A stretch of DNA of 64,000 bases from Prionace glauca. Lineage: Eukaryota > Chordata > Chondrichthyes > Carcharhiniformes > Carcharhinidae. Position numbers and translations under genes: made by a program. The notes beneath the pieces are model-generated. The model was not told where the DNA came from, did no database searches, and worked only from the letters and a program-made list of their open reading frames with translations. This document shows, in pieces, positions 34,747 to 45,830 of the stretch (positions are counted from its first letter, which is position 1; each line of letters opens with the position of its first letter). The DNA is taken from NCBI GenBank assembly GCA_037974335.1, contig CM075724.1:62212470-62276469 (forward strand), written 5' to 3'.

Positions 34747-37700
34747 CTAAAAGAGAAAGAAGACATGAGCAACTCAATCAGTGCACAAGCGAAACCGGTA
34801 TCATGCTTTTGACGCTAAACAAATTTGTATAAATTAAGGAAACCTGAATGCTGAAGTTGTTGAGCAGTATCAACCGCAGTATACTGTGCATTACCTTCTC
34901 ATTACCTGCAGTAACCCGCAGGTACAGAAGGTCTACTCAAGTTTTTGGACAATGGTGCGAAGGATGTGATAGGGAATCGATAACACTTCGACAATTTCAA
35001 GTTTTCAAAATCCGCTTTACGTTGCCATTTTCAAATCTCAATCACATAACACTCGTGTGATATCACCTTAATTCTTTAACGATTTTGCAAAGTGCTCTTT
35101 ATTTCTCTATAATGAATCTATGTTTTTTTAACAGCGTAACCCCGCATGAAAAAGTAAAAATATGCAGCGAAATGTTAAAGGTACTTACCAGCTGATGTCT
35201 TTAATTTGATCCTCGTCAAAATAATTATCAACAGTAAAATAGCCAATGCGCCGCCTGCACATCCGAAAATGAGGAGAAGGTTGCTACCATCTACAGGAAC
35301 AAATGATTGAAATGAGGAACTGCGCAACTCATATACAGGGGCAAATGTGTCCCTGAGAATAATCGCTCCTACTGTCAATGGATCTCAACCGCTTTCACTT
35401 GTGTGTTGTAGCTGAACAAGGACCACAACATTTATGAAATTACATAACCTGCACATTAGTAATACAATTTATGGAGGAAACTCGTTTCATTCCATAACAG
35501 CGCAGTAAGCTTCTCATTGGTAAGAGTGAGGGAATGTACATTTCTTCCACCTTGATGCGCTACACAAGACTGCTGCGCAATGTCACAAAAAGTGGCAAAG
35601 GCTTTCATTCTTCAAGCAACCATCCCCAGCCTTACCAGAGTACGTTGTTTTTGGGAGATAGCAAAAGCAACTTCCATACAAATCGGGAGCAGGAGGAGAC
35701 CATTCTGCCCTGCGACCCAGTTTCTCTATTGGCTGATCCGATTGTGACCTCAACTCTAATTTCCTCTTTATCTCCTATAACTTTTAACTCCCTTGTCAAT
35801 CAAAAATCTATCTAACTCAAACTTAAAAATATTCAATGACCTCGCAACACAACTTTCTGGGGAAGAGAATGCCATAGACTGACCACGTCTTGAGAGAGAG
35901 AAAAAATTCTCCCCGTTTTAAATGGGAGGTCTCTTAATGTTAAAGAGTGTCCCCTAACATTAGCTCTTACAAGAAGAACCATTTTCTCAGCAACCATCCT
36001 GTCAGGTTTCCTCAGGATCTATGTTCTGGATAGATCACCCCCATTCTTCTAAACTCCATTGATATATGCCCAACCTCCCCCATCTTCCCTCATAAGATAA
36101 CATGTTTGTTCCAGGAATAAGTGCAATGAAATTGCTTCTGAAGAAATTACATCCTTTCTTAAGTAAGAAGACAAAACTCCAGATTTGTACTCCAGATGAA
36201 ATTTGCATTTATACAGCGTCTTCAACGAAGTAAGACTTCGAAAGATATTTCACGGAGCATTATCAAACAGAACTGAATACCGACTCACATCAAGTGAGAG
36301 CAGGAGAGGTGGCGATGGGGTTCAAGAACAATCTTAAAGGAGCCAGAGCTGGAGAGGAGGGAGGTCTCCGAGTGTAAGATGTAGACTACTGAGAACAAAT
36401 TATTTTATTTTACATTTTAAATCCCAAGCAGAAGGACGCCATTTGGCTCATCGTGTTTGCACCGACAACAGTGACATCCAGGCCCTATCCCCGCAGTCAC
36501 ACATATTTACCCTGTTAATCCACTTGACACTAAGGATCAATTTAACTTGGCCAATCAACCTAACCCCCACATCTTTTTGGGTGGAAACCGGAGCACCCGG
36601 AAGAAACCAAAGCAGACACTGGGAGAATGTTCAAACTCCACACAGTCACCAAAGGCTGGAATTGAACATGGGTTCTGGCGCTTTAAGGCAGCAGTGCTAA
36701 CTATTGTGTCACCGTGATGATAACAATGACTCACATATATTGAATTGAAATGCTATAATTGCATGATATAAAATTTAATCTTTAAGAAGCGATCTATTTA
36801 TCTATGTCATTTGGCAAGAATTTGGCGCGGAATGAGCTTTCAGTCTTAAACAGTTCTCACATCAACCTGCCGACCCAGATCTTTTCAAGCAAATATTCTC
36901 CTTCCTCTGGTTCCAAACCAACTTGATTATTTAAATTAATTCCCGTTGATGTGACATTGAGATTGAATAAGGTCCACATTCATCCTGTAGTTTCAAGTTT
37001 GAACAGCTGCCCAGCTACATGTCCAATAAATAACTACAGGTTGGAGCATTTCCCCCGTTCACTGCTGTAAATGTTTTAAATCTTACCTTGAATGGCGATA
37101 TAGCTGACACTGGCGGGCACCTTAAGGGAAATATGAGATGCCAGACATGTATAAACTATTCGGCTCGGGTCAGGCTGTTCCTCTTCCAAAGAACTGGTGA
37201 CCTCAAAAAGACCATCCACTGTCTTGTTTCTCACAGTTTCTATTCCGGCCAGAATTTCCACACCATCTCTTCGCCAAGAGATTTTTAAATCCTCTGGGTA
37301 AAAAGCGGCCGTTTTACACTCCAATCTCAGAGAAGTCGCTGAAATCCCTTCGACCTGAATGAGTTTCAGGGGAGTTGGGGGAACTTTAATAGAGAAATAT
37401 AAGGACAATTAATTAAGCACATTCTAATTCATCTACTTCCATGATGTTGTTACATTCCTAACGTCAGAATAATTGTCCGTGCTATCGTTTTTTAAAAAAA
37501 ATGAACTCCCGTCTGCATTTATTTCAAAAATTTTTTCGCCGCGCTCAGCAAATTGTTCGGATGTATTGCAAACTGTGAGGATGAATCGCCCAGACTTGGT
37601 GACAATTGATAAAGCACCTGTCACTGTTCTGAATGGAAACACAGCTCCTGGGATGAGACTAGTTTTTGCAGCAGAGACCCTGAATGAGATTCCTTGTTCG

Positions 37701-40700
37701 AAACTATAGTGAACCAAGCACGATCTACGGAATTTAATGTTGGCAAGTGTGAGGTGGTCCACTTTGGCAGGAAGGACTATTACTTACGGGGCGAAAAACT
37801 GCAGCAGGCGACGGTGCAGAGGGACCTCGGGGTCCTTGTGCATGAGTCGCAAAAACCCAGCTTGCAGGTGCAGCAGGTGGTCAGGAAGGCGAATGGGATG
37901 CTGGCCTTCATAGCGAAGGGGATTGAATATAAAAGTAGGGAGGTCGTGCTGCAGCTGTACAGGGCATTGGTGAGGCCGCAGCTGGAGTACTGTGTGCAGT
38001 TTTGAGCGCCGCACCTGTGCAAAGATATTTTGGCCTTGGAGGGAGTGCAGAGGAGGTTTACTAGGCTGATACCGGAGTTGACGGGGTTGAGCTATGAGGA
38101 GAGGCTGAATGAACTAGGCTTGTACTCGTTGGAGTTTAGAAGAATGAGGGGAGATCTCATTGAGACGTATAAGATGATGAATGGGATGGATAGGATAGAG
38201 GTGGAGAGACTCTTCCCGCTCAAAAAAGACAGTAGGACTAGGGGGCACAGCCTCAAGATAAAGGGGGGGGGGGGGCGTTTTAGAACGGAGTTGAGGAGGA
38301 ACTTCTTCACTCAAAGGGTGGTGAATCTCTGGAATTCTCTACCCGTTGAAGTGATGGAGGCTGCCTCGCTAAATATTTTCAAGAAGTGGGTTGATAGGTT
38401 TTTGATAAGAGACGGGATTAGGGGTTATGGGGAGAGGGCCGGAATGTGGAACTGAGCCACGACAGATCAGCCATGATCTTATTGAATGGCAGCAGGCTCG
38501 AAGGGCTAGATGGCCTACTCCTGCTCCTATTTCTTATGTTCTTATGAATTCTCTCACGTTTTTCTGCAAGAGTCGTGGTCGTAATCAACGTAATAATCTT
38601 ATTAAAAAGCAATTGTCCGAATATTTCATGTATTGTGAAACATATTTTATTTTAACAATCGATATTGAGAACATATGCGTAACTGAAATGTATAAGAGGC
38701 ACTGCAGGAACTTAAGGTTCCTTAGGCGGCAAAGAACAAAGAACAAAGAACAGTACAACACGGGAAACAAGCCCTTCGGCCCTCAAAGCCAGTGCCGCGC
38801 ACTGGTCCAACTAGACCACTCGTTTGTATCCCTCCATTCCCAGGCTGTTCATGTGACAATCCAGGTAATTCTTAAATGATGCCAGCGCGTCTGCCTCCAC
38901 CACCCTTCTTGGCAGCGCATTCCAGGCCCCCACGACGCTCTGCCTAAAAACCATCCCTCTGATATCGGAGTTATACCTCGCCCCTCTCACCTTGAGCCTG
39001 TGACCTCTCGTGATCGTTACCACAGACCTGGGAAAAAGCTTCCCACTATTCACCCTATCTATACCCTTCATAATTTTGTACACCTCTATTAGGTCTCCCG
39101 TTATTCTCCACCTTTCCAGGGAGAACAACCCCAGTCTACCCAATATCTTCTCATAGCTAAGACCCTCCATACCAGGCAACATCCTGCTAAACCTTCTCTA
39201 AAGCCTCCACGTCCTTCGGGTAGTGCGGCGACCAGAATTGGATGCAGTACTTCAAATGTGGCCTAACCAGCGTTCTATACAGCTGCAACATCAGACTCCA
39301 GCATTTATACACTATATGCCGTCCTGTAAAGGCAAGCATACCATATGCCTTCTTCATCACCTTCTCCACGTGTGCTGCCACCTTCATGGATTTGTGGACT
39401 GGCACACCTAGGTCCCTCTGTGTTTCTATACTCTTGATGGTCCTGCCATTTATTGTATAGCACCCCCCTACATTAGTTCTTCCAAAATGCATCACCTCAC
39501 ATCTATTTATCTGCATTAAATTCCATCTGCCATTTCTCCACCCAATTTCCCAGCCTATCTATATCCTGCTGTATTGTTTCACCATGTTCATAGCTATCCG
39601 CAAGTCCAGCCATCTTCGTGTCATCTGCAAACTTGCTGATAACACCAGTTACACCTTCTTCCAAATCATTTATATTTATCACAAATAGCAGGGGTCCCAG
39701 AACAGCGCCTTGCGGAACACCACTGGTCACAGATCTGCAGCCGGAAAAAGACCCTTTGACTGCTACCCTCTGTCTCCTGTGGCCAAGCCAGTTCTCTACC
39801 CATTTAGCTACCTCTCCTTGTATCCCATGAGCCTTAACCTTCTTAACCAGCACCTTCCAAGCCATAACGACCACCGTCTAAGAGGACAAGAGCCAAGGAG
39901 GTTCCCCTCCAAGTCACTCACCATCCTGACTTGGAAATATATGTACACCAAGGACTGCACCAGTTCAAAAAGGCAGTTCACCACTGCCTTCTTAAGGCTA
40001 ACGAGGATGGGCAATAAGTGCTGGTCCAGTCAATTTTCTGCAAATTAATTTTGAAAAAGTATGTCCAATGTCTGTAAAGATTCCAGACAACATATTACTT
40101 TATTTATATATAAAAATCCATGCTTTTATTAAACATTTCTATGGAAGGTGTTTCCGATCTTCTAGCATCCACAAAAGGAACTGTTCCCATGGGGGCGTTC
40201 GACGGCGAAAGCAAATTTTTAATCAGGAAAGGGCTTCATTGTTAACTCTTCATGGGTGTGTAGATCACAACATCCATGCAGAGTGAAGACAAATAAAAAA
40301 ATCTTTACTCAGAATGCATGTTTTATATAATTCCACGGTATTTGCCCTTCTATAATTTCATTTGGTCTATTGAACACGCTTTGCTTGGAGAATTTCCTGT
40401 CATATCAATCCTACATTTAATATTTACTGCTGTGAAATTGTGTCCGCTCGTTCTATAGTCACTGTTTAACTGGAAGTAAATTCCCTCATTAGGTTTACAC
40501 GGATTTGCATATTATAATCAATCTCCTTAATATATTTTGTTTAGAATTCTACTTTGCCGACATTGTAGTAACAGCAATTCGTAATTCACACGCATTATTA
40601 ACTTTTAGAATTATGTTAGTCTTGATTCCCAACAAAGCCTCAGAATTCCTCCATTATTTTCCCAATTTGATCTGCTTTAGGGACATACGAAACGCTACAG

Positions 40701-42429
40701 AATTCCCTCTGGCCAGAAAGAAGTCAGTGATGTCTCGGACTCCTGCCTCAACTTCCTTCTGCACATGTCGAGTATGCATGGAAATTACAAATACGGGACC
40801 TCAGACGTTCATCGAAATGTTCGATGATATCCACTTTACCGGTTGTGAGTGAATCAGAGAAAGTCCTTTTGGTGTATGTACCCCAGAGGTACAAACAAGG
40901 GCCTTGGGCACCTTAACTGTCCTGCAGGGTCTAGGGTGGAATCCAGCATTGAGGGCAAGATCAACATATCCCCTCTTACTGGTTTGTAGAATCCCATTGT
41001 GGAAAGAGTTCAGAATTTCAATCAAATCATTAACGGACACAGGTGCAAAATACAAACTGCGGATATAGAAACAGGGGCCCATTCGGCCCCATTAGCTTAC
41101 TCTGCCACTCCTTTAAATCATGTCTGGTCCATTTGTCCGACTTAGTTCGATTCTCTTGAAACCCACGATTTATTTCCCTTGATATGCATTGCAAATTTAG
41201 TACAATTCGATTATTCGATTGTAATTTTGAGCAGGGGCTGACAAGTTACTTTATGTATGGAATACTCATGACTGTAAGTAGGAAAGTTTTCGCCTGAATG
41301 GATACAAGAGGCACCTTTTGGGACGAATAAGATGGTCAATAATGTTGCAGAAATTAGTTAATTTAGGCGGTGTTAAAATTGTTTCAATCAAAGGTCGTAG
41401 ATCTGAAGCCTTGACTCTGTCCACAGATGTTCAATGACTTGTTTTCTGTTTTTATTTCAGGTTCCCAGCATATGAAACATTTTGTTTTTGTACAAAATTG
41501 TCCCCAGTGTCGCACTTTGGCGCCGTTATTTTGGTGAGAGGGAATCTGACCATCTCATCCCATCGACTAATCGCAAACTGAGATTGCAACAGTAATCCCG
41601 CTTCATTGTTTTGGCGCAATAATAATTGCAACTTCACACATGGCACACATTGGGTGAAATGTTACGAGGACGAGAGTGGGTGAAATTGATCTTGAACAGT
41701 GGCACAAAGCGGGCGAGAGGGAATCGAGGGAGAGTCATTCTATAACAAGTTCAAGGGAAAAAAAATTGTAAGATGAATCCATCATTATCAGGTTTTCATC
41801 TAGTGATAGAAGTTCAAATTACATAAATCACACATAGCTAAAAAGTACCCTTTCCGCGGTAGTTTGACACTTACCGCACACAGTGAGCTGGGAGCCACTT
41901 CCATCCCCAATCTTGTTATGTTGATGTTTTACTGAACAGTGGTACATTCCGGAGTCTGCAACACTCACATTCAGAACTTCAAATGAACTACTGCCTTTCT
42001 TTAGATAAATTTTCTTTCTGTTGTCTGGTTCCAGAACAGATTCCTCACCCCGTTTCCACCAAGAAACTTCAGGATCGCTTTCAAGCATGGGAAATGTGCA
42101 GAACATGGAAACATTGTCACCCCTGACAGCCGTCAAGTGTTTAGGGAATTGATCCACTTTGCTCCAAGTTACTTTAGCGGCTATAAAACGAACAGTAAAG
42201 AACGGTGATAACTAGAAAGAAAAATAACTTAACAGAGGAAAATAAAAAAAGAGTCATCAGCAGTCACATTGGAGAAGGACAGCATCTATTTTTACAATGC
42301 ATACAGTTGTAGACGTAAAATACAATTTAAGCTGTTCTAAAACGGCTAGTAACGAAAGTAAGAACTCAGGCTACCTAGCCAAACCAGGCTCAGAAGAGCC
42401 ATGTACTGAATTGTAACTCTCATCGACAT
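34715..42429 (-). CDS. VJ-C1 type I transmembrane Ig-superfamily receptor (NCR3/NKp30-like family), whole gene
   Basis: Seen: five minus-strand exons (42429-42375, 42180-41875, 37383-37087, 35290-35189, 34746-34715), each bounded by AG/GT and all joined in phase 1, give 263 residues. Order: signal peptide (1-18), V-type Ig domain with C46, W59/W60 and C100, J-like strand GSGSQLTV (112-119), C1-type Ig domain with C143, W157 and C200, a three-residue stalk, a transmembrane helix (about 224-244), then a basic tail. Sequons lie at N41, N89 and N173. Known: non-rearranging VJ domains occur in NCR3 (NKp30) and relatives, and sharks have a diverse NCR3-like family linked to the MHC. Inferred: a cell-surface receptor or ligand of that group. 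Unlike NKp30, the helix has no charged residue, so pairing with ITAM adaptors by charge is not expected, and the tail has no tyrosine motif. SIRP-like or other VJ-C1 families are alternatives. Splicing is predicted by eye. Confidence 0.72.
35189..35290 (-). CDS. IgSF gene exon 4: short stalk and transmembrane helix
   Basis: A 102-bp exon in phase 1-1, preceded by a pyrimidine-rich tract and TAG acceptor and ending at G|GTAAGT. It encodes DGSN, then a hydrophobic helix of about 21 residues containing the small-residue run GCAGGALA, then basic TRIKLKTSA as a stop-transfer signal. No acidic or basic residue lies inside the membrane span. The stalk is unusually short, which would place the C1 domain close to the membrane. 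Confidence 0.72.
35665..36190 (-). mobile_element. CR1-clade LINE 3' fragment in IgSF intron 3
   Basis: Antisense 3' end with AATCGGGAGCAGGAGGAGACC and downstream order CTATTGGCTGATCCGATTGTG, then the GVVCEVIEYF-like region. Decayed. Confidence 0.65.
36190..36425. repeat. Dispersed repeat in IgSF intron 3
   Basis: Starts TTTGCATTTATACAGCGTCTTC, a common opening of a widespread fish repeat, and continues to GAGCCAGAGCTGGAGAGGAG. Related fragments appear at 8805-9065 and 46290-46390. Class uncertain. Confidence 0.45.
36425..36716 (-). mobile_element. V-SINE-type SINE in IgSF intron 3
   Basis: Antisense SINE: the block ACCGGAGCACCCGGAAGAAA and the head at GCAGCAGTGCTAACTATTGT. Several small changes from the copy at 22976. 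Confidence 0.8.
37087..37383 (-). CDS. IgSF gene exon 3: C1-type Ig domain
   Basis: A 297-bp exon in phase 1-1, with a TTAAAG acceptor and a G|GTAAGA donor. It encodes 99 residues starting VPPTPLKLIQVEG. The C1-set marks are the first cysteine in LRLEC, FYPEDLKISW with the core tryptophan, and VYTC at strand F. This FYP...W signature is shared by MHC, TCR, SIRP and tapasin C1 domains. The intron to the V exon is about 4.5 kb and full of CR1 copies. The exon lies only about 50 bp from the unexplained frame at 37433-37720. Confidence 0.8.
37433..37720 (-). other. Unexplained open frame beside the C1 exon
   Basis: The minus-strand frame includes SCLVHYSFEQGISFRV and continues for about 90 residues to a stop just 50 bp before the C1 exon acceptor. 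It lacks the C-W-C pattern of an Ig domain, and I do not recognise it. A CR1 fragment (37732-38546) abuts its 5' side. Beyond that fragment a CTCTTGCAG acceptor-like site (about 38570) precedes sequence that would join in phase 0, which does not suit the phase-1 exons of the receptor. It may be a dead exon, an alternative exon or chance. Confidence 0.25.
37732..38546 (+). mobile_element. 5'-truncated CR1, same subfamily as the intact copy
   Basis: Starts at ATTTAATGTTGGCAAGTGTG (the EFNVGKCEVVHF position of ORF2) and runs to two TTCTTATG tail units (38531-38546). Protein similarity to the intact copy is very high; a poly-G run near 38264 and an early stop near 38004 are seen. AATT at both ends suggests a 4-bp target duplication. 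It lies in IgSF intron 2, antisense to the gene. Confidence 0.9.
38727..39875 (-). mobile_element. CR1-clade LINE, second subfamily
   Basis: The 3' tail is a run of CAAAGAA units (38727-38750 on plus). Antisense frames include RRQRVAVKGSFSGCRSVTSG, GVPQGAVLGPLLFVININDL, FADDTKMAGLADS, CEVMHFGRTNVGG and GLSYEKILGRLGLFSLERWR. Frame breaks are few. It is in IgSF intron 2. Confidence 0.85.
39875..40040 (+). mobile_element. LINE family C 3' end
   Basis: CCTCCAAGTCACTCACCATC, then TTGGAAATATATGTACACC and GGGCAATAAGTGCTGGTCCA, as in the 3' UTR of the 11960-12410 copy. Confidence 0.65.
40041..41065. other. Unrecognised intronic DNA with an unexplained frame
   Basis: The minus frame at 40801-41082 reads NDLIEILNSFHNGILQTSKR and VKVPKALVCTSGV; an overlapping downstream frame reads VEAGVRDITDFFLARGNSVA. 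I do not recognise either. They may be a decayed repeat. No splice pattern ties them to the receptor. Confidence 0.3.
41065..41330 (-). mobile_element. CR1-clade LINE 3' end in IgSF intron 2
   Basis: The antisense end with GGGGCCCATTCGGCCCCATT and CTTACTCTGCCACTCC is typical of CR1 3' ends in this window. Confidence 0.55.
41331..41874. other. IgSF intron 2, unrecognised part
   Basis: Nothing recognisable except a remnant near 41410-41470 resembling the short palindromic element. Confidence 0.35.
41875..42180 (-). CDS. IgSF gene exon 2: V-type Ig domain with built-in J-like strand
   Basis: A 306-bp exon in phase 1-1, with a TATAG acceptor and a G|GTAAGT donor. It encodes about 102 residues with the V-set hallmarks: first cysteine in VSMFC, tryptophan in VSWWKRG, and DSGMYHC before the second cysteine. 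The end reads GDGSGSQLTV, matching the G-x-G-x-x-L-T-V pattern of a J strand, fused in the germline within the same exon. No recombination signal adjoins it: the exon ends directly in a splice donor. An extra cysteine (C120) follows the J strand and could form an interchain or interdomain bond. Confidence 0.78.
42375..42429 (-). CDS. IgSF gene exon 1: signal peptide
   Basis: The exon encodes MSMRVTIQYMALLSLVWL and ends in phase 1 at a GT donor. A basic start followed by a hydrophobic core (MALLSLVWL) is typical of a signal peptide. A second ATG two codons downstream (42423) could also start it; I chose the first. The intron to the V exon is 194 bp. No promoter elements were recognised upstream. 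Confidence 0.65.
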
Positions 42430-43735
42430 GTTGTCAAGTGAACAAAAAATTATATGGATAATTTCTGTTCAGGAGGAGATATCCTGAATGGTTTGGGCAG
42501 GAAATTAGATAAATATATGAAACGGAGAAATCATTACATGGGGTATCACATGACCAAAACGGCGCATTGGTCCCCGTTGTAATTGTGTGTGAGAGTCTGG
42601 AAAGTAGGAGGTCCCTTCTTAACTGCCGGCCGAAAGATTTCCATCCGGAGAGCAATGCTGTTTCTGCAACTCTGAGGGTAACGCATTTTTCAACACCCAG
42701 ACGCAGGCGCGGCCTGTCCTCCAACAACTTATCTGAGGATTAGCTAACGCTCCTCAGTCCTTATATCATTCCAGTAAATCTGTGCTGTATCTGTTGAAGT
42801 TCTTTACAACCTTCAGATCTGAACGGAACACTCCAGACTGAGGTTGAGCTAGCGATTTTTAAGTTTTAGTACAACTTGCTTGCTGTATGCTACATGCCTT
42901 GTTTGTCCTATCACTTTCAAAATATTGTCCATGCGCCCTAGACCACTACTTTTACTGACATCTCCATGATCTTGGAGATCAATAAAATGTGAATTATTCT
43001 CTCCCTTTCGTTTTTTCATGGGTTGTGAGGGTCGCTTGCAAGGCTAAGAGTGTTGCCCATCCCTAATTGTCCTCTTCAGAAGATTATGGCAAGCCTCAGA
43101 GTTCCATCTTTAGCTCGGTTAGGAAAAGTGGCAAATATTGGTCGTGGGCATAAAATTAAGTGATCTAACACAAGAACTAATTAGGGATACATTGGTGACA
43201 ATTATACGACTAAAACGTCCTCACAATGCTATGGTGACATTGATTGATGAAGAATAATGCCCATCTGAACTGTCCTCTCTTATTGACTCCTAGTAATTGA
43301 CTAGCTCTTTACCACTAAGTACGAAAGTCCTATTTACGCAGCGACTTGCAGTGAACAACTTCTGAAGGAGTTCACAATGGACATCACTGAGGCATGGGCC
43401 AATCTCCCCGCACAGGCGCAAATGAACGTCACAGTTGTTTGCGATGTTTCCCGCCACTGCTACTGAAATTCGTCGGGGGAAGAACAAAACTGCATAACAA
43501 TTTCCATTAGGAAATTTTCCAGCAGGTTCGACAGCAGTGAAAGGAACAATAACAGACTAGACTTCAATGCTTTCCCATGCAATAGTGCTTTGGGGCTGAT
43601 GAGATTAAATGTTGGGAACATCAAATTAAATATAAAATATTGACCTTATAATGTCGTAGAAAAAATGCATCACATTACAGTTGGCGGGTCTATTTTGGTG
43701 GGTTCATGCTGACTTGATCTTGCGACGTCACTCGT
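42430..43735. promoter_or_regulatory. Upstream region of the IgSF gene
   Basis: This is 5' of the receptor start and should hold its promoter, but I see no clear TATA box, CpG island or known site. A SINE/LINE-like remnant may lie at 43030-43100. The short frames at 42434-42727 and 43290-43487 are not supportable genes. Confidence 0.25.
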
Positions 43736-43739
43736 GTGA

Positions 43740-43815
43740 TGCTTAATAACATCAGAACAAATTCGGCCATTTAGCTCTTTCAGCATGTTCTGCCATTCAG
43801 TAAGACTCTCGCTAA
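43740..43815 (-). mobile_element. CR1-clade LINE 3' tip
   Basis: AACATCAGAACAAATTCGGCC and TGTTCTGCCATTCAGTAAGA match the extreme 3' end of CR1 copies. Confidence 0.5.
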
Positions 43816-44222
43816 CCTAACATCTCATACCTGACATTCCACCATGTGACATTTGCCGACTGCTCGGAAATGTTACAGGAGAAAAACATGCGGGTGCTGA
43901 CAATCTGAAATAAAGACAGGAAAGGCTGGAAATGCTCTGCAGGTCAGGAAGCATCTCTGGTGAGAGAATCAGTAACGTTTCATGACTGTGATCTTTCAAC
44001 AGAACTTGGAAAACGGTTACAATGTAATATGCTTTGAGCAAAGGGAGTGTGGAGTGGATCGCAGGAGAGACTGAAAGACAGGCGAGTTAATCGCATAGTG
44101 CCATAGGGGACAAGAAAAATAAACAATAAGACGGAAGATGTGCCTGAAGGTGCTGTCCGAAAACAGGAAACTCCGAAATATGCGAAGAAAAGGAACAAAA
44201 TGGGAGATCAGTATTTGAAATT
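43816..44222. repeat. Remnant of short palindromic element and unrecognised DNA
   Basis: AGGCTGGAAATGCTCTGCAGG near 43923 and the GAGAGAATCAGTAACGTTTC segment recall the element at 27400-27580. Confidence 0.4.
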
Positions 44223-44224
44223 GT

Positions 44225-45005
44225 TCATAGGGTCATAGAGGTTTACCGCATGGAAACAGGCCCTTCGGCCCAACTTGTCCATGCCGCCCTTTTTTTTAAA
44301 GCCCCAAAGCTTGTTCCAATTGCCCGCATTTGGTCCACATCCTTCTATACCCATCATACCCACATAACTCTAAAAGTTTTTTAAAAGACAAAATTGTACT
44401 TGCCTCTACTACTGCCTCCGGCAGCTTGTTCCAGACACTCACCCACCCTCTGTGTGAAATAATTACCACTCTGGACCCTTTTGTATCTCTCCCTTCTCAC
44501 CTTAAACCTATGCCCTTTAGTTTAAGACTCTCCTACTTTTGGGAAAAGATATCGACTACTTAGCTGATCTGTGCTGCTCATTATTTTATAGACCTCTATA
44601 AGGTCACCCCTCAGCCTCTTACACTCCAGAAAAAAAAGTCCCAGTCTATCCAGTCTTTCATTATAACTCAAACCATCAAGTCCCAGTAGCAACCTAGTAA
44701 ATCTTTTCTGCATTCTTTCTAGTTCAATAATATCCTTTCTATAATAGGGTGACCAGAATTGCAGATAGTATTCCAAGTGTGGCCTTACCAATGTTTTGTA
44801 CAACTTCTACAAGATGTCCCAACTCCTGTATTCCATGTTCTGACCAATGAAACCAAGCATGCCAAATGCTTTCGTCACCTGTGACTCCACTTTCAAGGAG
44901 CTACGAACATGTACCCCTAGATCTCCTTTTTCTGTAACTGTCCCTAATGCCCGACTATTCAACATGGCTTAGTGGCAAATTTAGCTTGTTAACCTCATTG
45001 AGGAA
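44225..45005 (-). mobile_element. CR1-clade LINE 3' fragment
   Basis: 3' end CATGGAAACAGGCCCTTCGG; the minus frame at 44522-44803 reads [39 protein letters not shown] and LRGDLIEVYKIMSSTDQL. Same subfamily as 5785-7650. Confidence 0.82.
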
Positions 45006-45027
45006 TATTGGTGCCTTCTTCACCATT

Positions 45028-45830
45028 AAATAAAGAACATAAGGACTTAAGAACTAGGAGCAGGAGTAGGCCATCTGGCCCCTTGAGCCTGCTCTGCCAT
45101 TTAATAAGATCATGCCTGATCTTTTTGTGGACTCAGCTCCACTTACCTGCCCACTCACCATAACCCTTAATTCCTTTACTGTTCAAAAATGTATCTAGTC
45201 TTGTCTTAAAAACATTCAATGAGGTAGCCTCAACTGCTTCACTGGGCAGGGAATTACACAGATTCACAACCTTTTGAGTGAAGAAATTCCTCCTCAACTC
45301 AGTCCTAAATCTGCTTCCCCTTATTTTGAGACTATGCCTCCTCGTTCTAGTTTCACCCACCAGTGGAAACAACTTTCCTGCTTCTAGCTTATCTATTCCC
45401 TTTATAATCTTACATGTTTCTAAAGGATCTCCCCTCATTCTTCTGAATTCCAATGAGTATAGCCCCAGTCTACTCAGTCTCTCCTCATAAGCCAACCCTC
45501 TCAACTCTGGAATCAATCAAATGAATCTCCCGTGCAGCACCTCCATTGCCACTACATCCTTTCTCAAGTAAGGAGACCAAAACTGTACACAGTACTCCAG
45601 GTGTGGCCTCACCAGCTGCAACATAACCTTGCTGTTTTTTAAACTCCATCCCTCTAGCAATGGAGGACAAAGTTCTATTTGCCTTCTTAGTTACCTGCTG
45701 CAGCTGCAAACCAACTCCTTGTGATTCCTGCACAAGGACACCCAGATCCCTCTGCACAGCAGCATGCTGCAATTTTTTTACCATTTAAATAATAGTCCAT
45801 TTGTCTGTTATTCCTACCAAAACTGATGAA
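45028..45830 (-). mobile_element. CR1-clade LINE 3' fragment
   Basis: 3' end AGAACTAGGAGCAGGAGTAGG. Antisense frames read LRGLAYEERLSRLGLYSLEF, NFFTQKVVNLCNSLPSEAVE and VQRDLGVLVQESQGVGLQLQ. It is close in sequence to the intact copy but older. Confidence 0.85.

Noticed and set aside
41860-41880. Possible recombination signal after the V exon
   Set aside because: The sequence after the exon is a consensus splice donor (GTAAGT); no heptamer and nonamer pair follows.
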